Source of the DNA: Neodiprion pinetum
Taxonomy: Eukaryota > Arthropoda > Insecta > Hymenoptera > Diprionidae
Direction of reading: 5' to 3'
Length of the DNA stretch: 64,000 nucleotides
Assembly: GCF_021155775.2 (NCBI RefSeq)
Contig: NC_060235.2
Coordinates: forward strand, 33,644,607 to 33,708,606
Position numbers and translations under genes: made by a program. The notes below the pieces were generated by a model that saw nothing but the letters and a program-made list of their open reading frames with translations, made no database searches and was not told where the DNA came from. This document shows positions 63,035 through 64,000 of the stretch, in pieces (the first letter of the stretch is position 1; every line of letters begins with the position of its first letter).

Positions 63035-64000
63035 GTTTTACAGATTGCTTTTTCCCTCTGCTATTGCATAATTATGTTTGCGAAATTTTCGCGCTGTATA
63101 TTATTACGTATAATATATTAATTTACATATATCGATGATGTTACGCGTAATAACAGCTCTATGTGAAATTACATTTCCTCATTGATCGTTGAATTTTTTT
63201 AATATCAGCGTGTTTGATGACACCGAAAATTGTTTTAAACCTGGATCGTCTGATATATTAATAACATCAGCAACACCATCCCTGAGGAGCGGGGCGAAAG
63301 ATGTGTGGAAAATCGATTCTCGATTTCTATCGCTATGCTTTGCAAGACTCCAAAGTCCAAGTAAAGTCCAAGGTACGCGCGAAATCTTCAAGTTGTTTGG
63401 GCAGAAATAAAAATTCGATGTTTAGATTGTGAAACAACGTGGTTATGATTGGGTTGAAGGTAATTCAAAGAAGATCGATCTTCTTAACGTTGCAAAACAT
63501 CGAAAATACAACGTCAACACATCGTACTGATTGTCCCAATCTTCATTGATTCAGACTTCGTTTAATTAGTTATTTATTTTTTTTTTTAACAATTCTCGAC
63601 CCGTTGCCAAAAACAGATATGTCATTTAAATTTATATGATTGAAATTCTTGATTTTCAACAAAACGTAAGTTTGTGAATGAATTTAAATTTGTGTATACC
63701 TTAGTAATTTTTTATCGAACACTTTTTCAATAAGCTGAGATTCAACTGTGATAAAAATTCGTTTTCTATGGGGTGATTCGGAGAAAAATCATTTACAAAC
63801 TAACGATGATGTAACATTTATTTTTCTAATTTTTTTTTTCGTTTTTCTCATCTCGTTTAAACTCCTTTAAACGACACTGCGATTCGGTAACAGCTTTTGA
63901 ATATCTTTCACTTGAAAATGTTCGGTTTCGGCAGATCTTTCGTTCGGACTGTACGAGTCCGACACATATTCTACCCTAAGAAAAATTACCGCTCACGTCC

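Larger units (their letters stand above)
58381..64000. other. No gene recognised, AT-rich
   Basis: Short open frames (125 codons or fewer) with no domain. Simple repeats near 59.7, 60.47, 62.04 and 63.0 kb. Nothing is cut by the window edge that I could recognise. Confidence 0.55.

Noticed and set aside
1..64000. CRISPR arrays, prophage or bacterial operons
   Set aside because: No regularly spaced identical repeats with unique spacers and no densely packed genes. The sequence is eukaryotic in character.

Overview
The window looks like nuclear DNA of an insect. It has AT-leaning composition without strong CpG loss, many short simple repeats, only short open frames, and remnants of eukaryotic DNA transposons and non-LTR retrotransposons. 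There is no operon-like gene packing. A hymenopteran (possibly a sawfly or wasp) is my guess from the general look of the repeats. That assignment is inference and was not tested. I could not identify any host protein-coding gene with confidence. Most of the 64 kb reads as intergenic or intronic DNA in which short open frames lie on both strands at once, as expected by chance in GC-richer stretches.

The best-supported gene is an intact 624-codon transposase at 15318-17192 (+). It has a DDE-type triad (D215, D313, E515) in the motif context DGSW / GDGD / NNNESFN. It sits inside a complete 3,346-bp DNA transposon (14442-17787) bounded by near-perfect inverted termini and a TTAA target duplication. 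TTAA duplication plus a transposase of the 'Mutator-like transposase domain' type points to the Kolobok superfamily. A second element, a 615-bp foldback MITE (14664-15278) with its own 9-bp target duplication, is inserted between the left terminus and the transposase start codon. It carries tandem ~164-bp repeats and ~150-bp inverted arms. A further perfect 20-bp inverted repeat lies 3' of the transposase gene.

Three 5'-truncated LINE tails are present: 42732-43290 on +, and 11561-12055 and 12056-12180 on -. Each ends in a ~30-nt hairpin, then AATAAA, then a (TC)n tract. The hairpin sequences differ but the architecture is the same. Two of the tails keep the C-terminal codons of reverse transcriptase (LWNSVP-type in one, a FRLKLREYL-type end in the other). 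The two minus-strand copies abut, one directly after the (TC)n tail of the other.

Other repeats: a diverged ~120-bp tandem module around a TTTTTTGGGTC core at two loci (5.1-5.6 kb and 43.44-43.8 kb), a CTGGAAAAC/CAGGGAAA repeat near 8.1 kb, and a degenerate GAAA/TTCC array near 39.8-40.15 kb. There are also long G, C, A and T homopolymers and many microsatellites.

Layout: 1-11.5 kb is mostly unannotatable DNA with two repeat patches. 11.5-12.2 kb holds paired LINE tails. 14.4-17.8 kb holds the nested DNA transposons. 17.8-39.8 kb is mostly featureless, with GC-richer patches at about 23-26.7 and 29-31.9 kb. 39.8-43.8 kb is repeat-rich and includes the plus-strand LINE tail. 47-49.4 kb is a GC/CpG-rich patch that could be a promoter or first-exon region. 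49.4-64 kb is AT-richer non-coding DNA rich in microsatellites.
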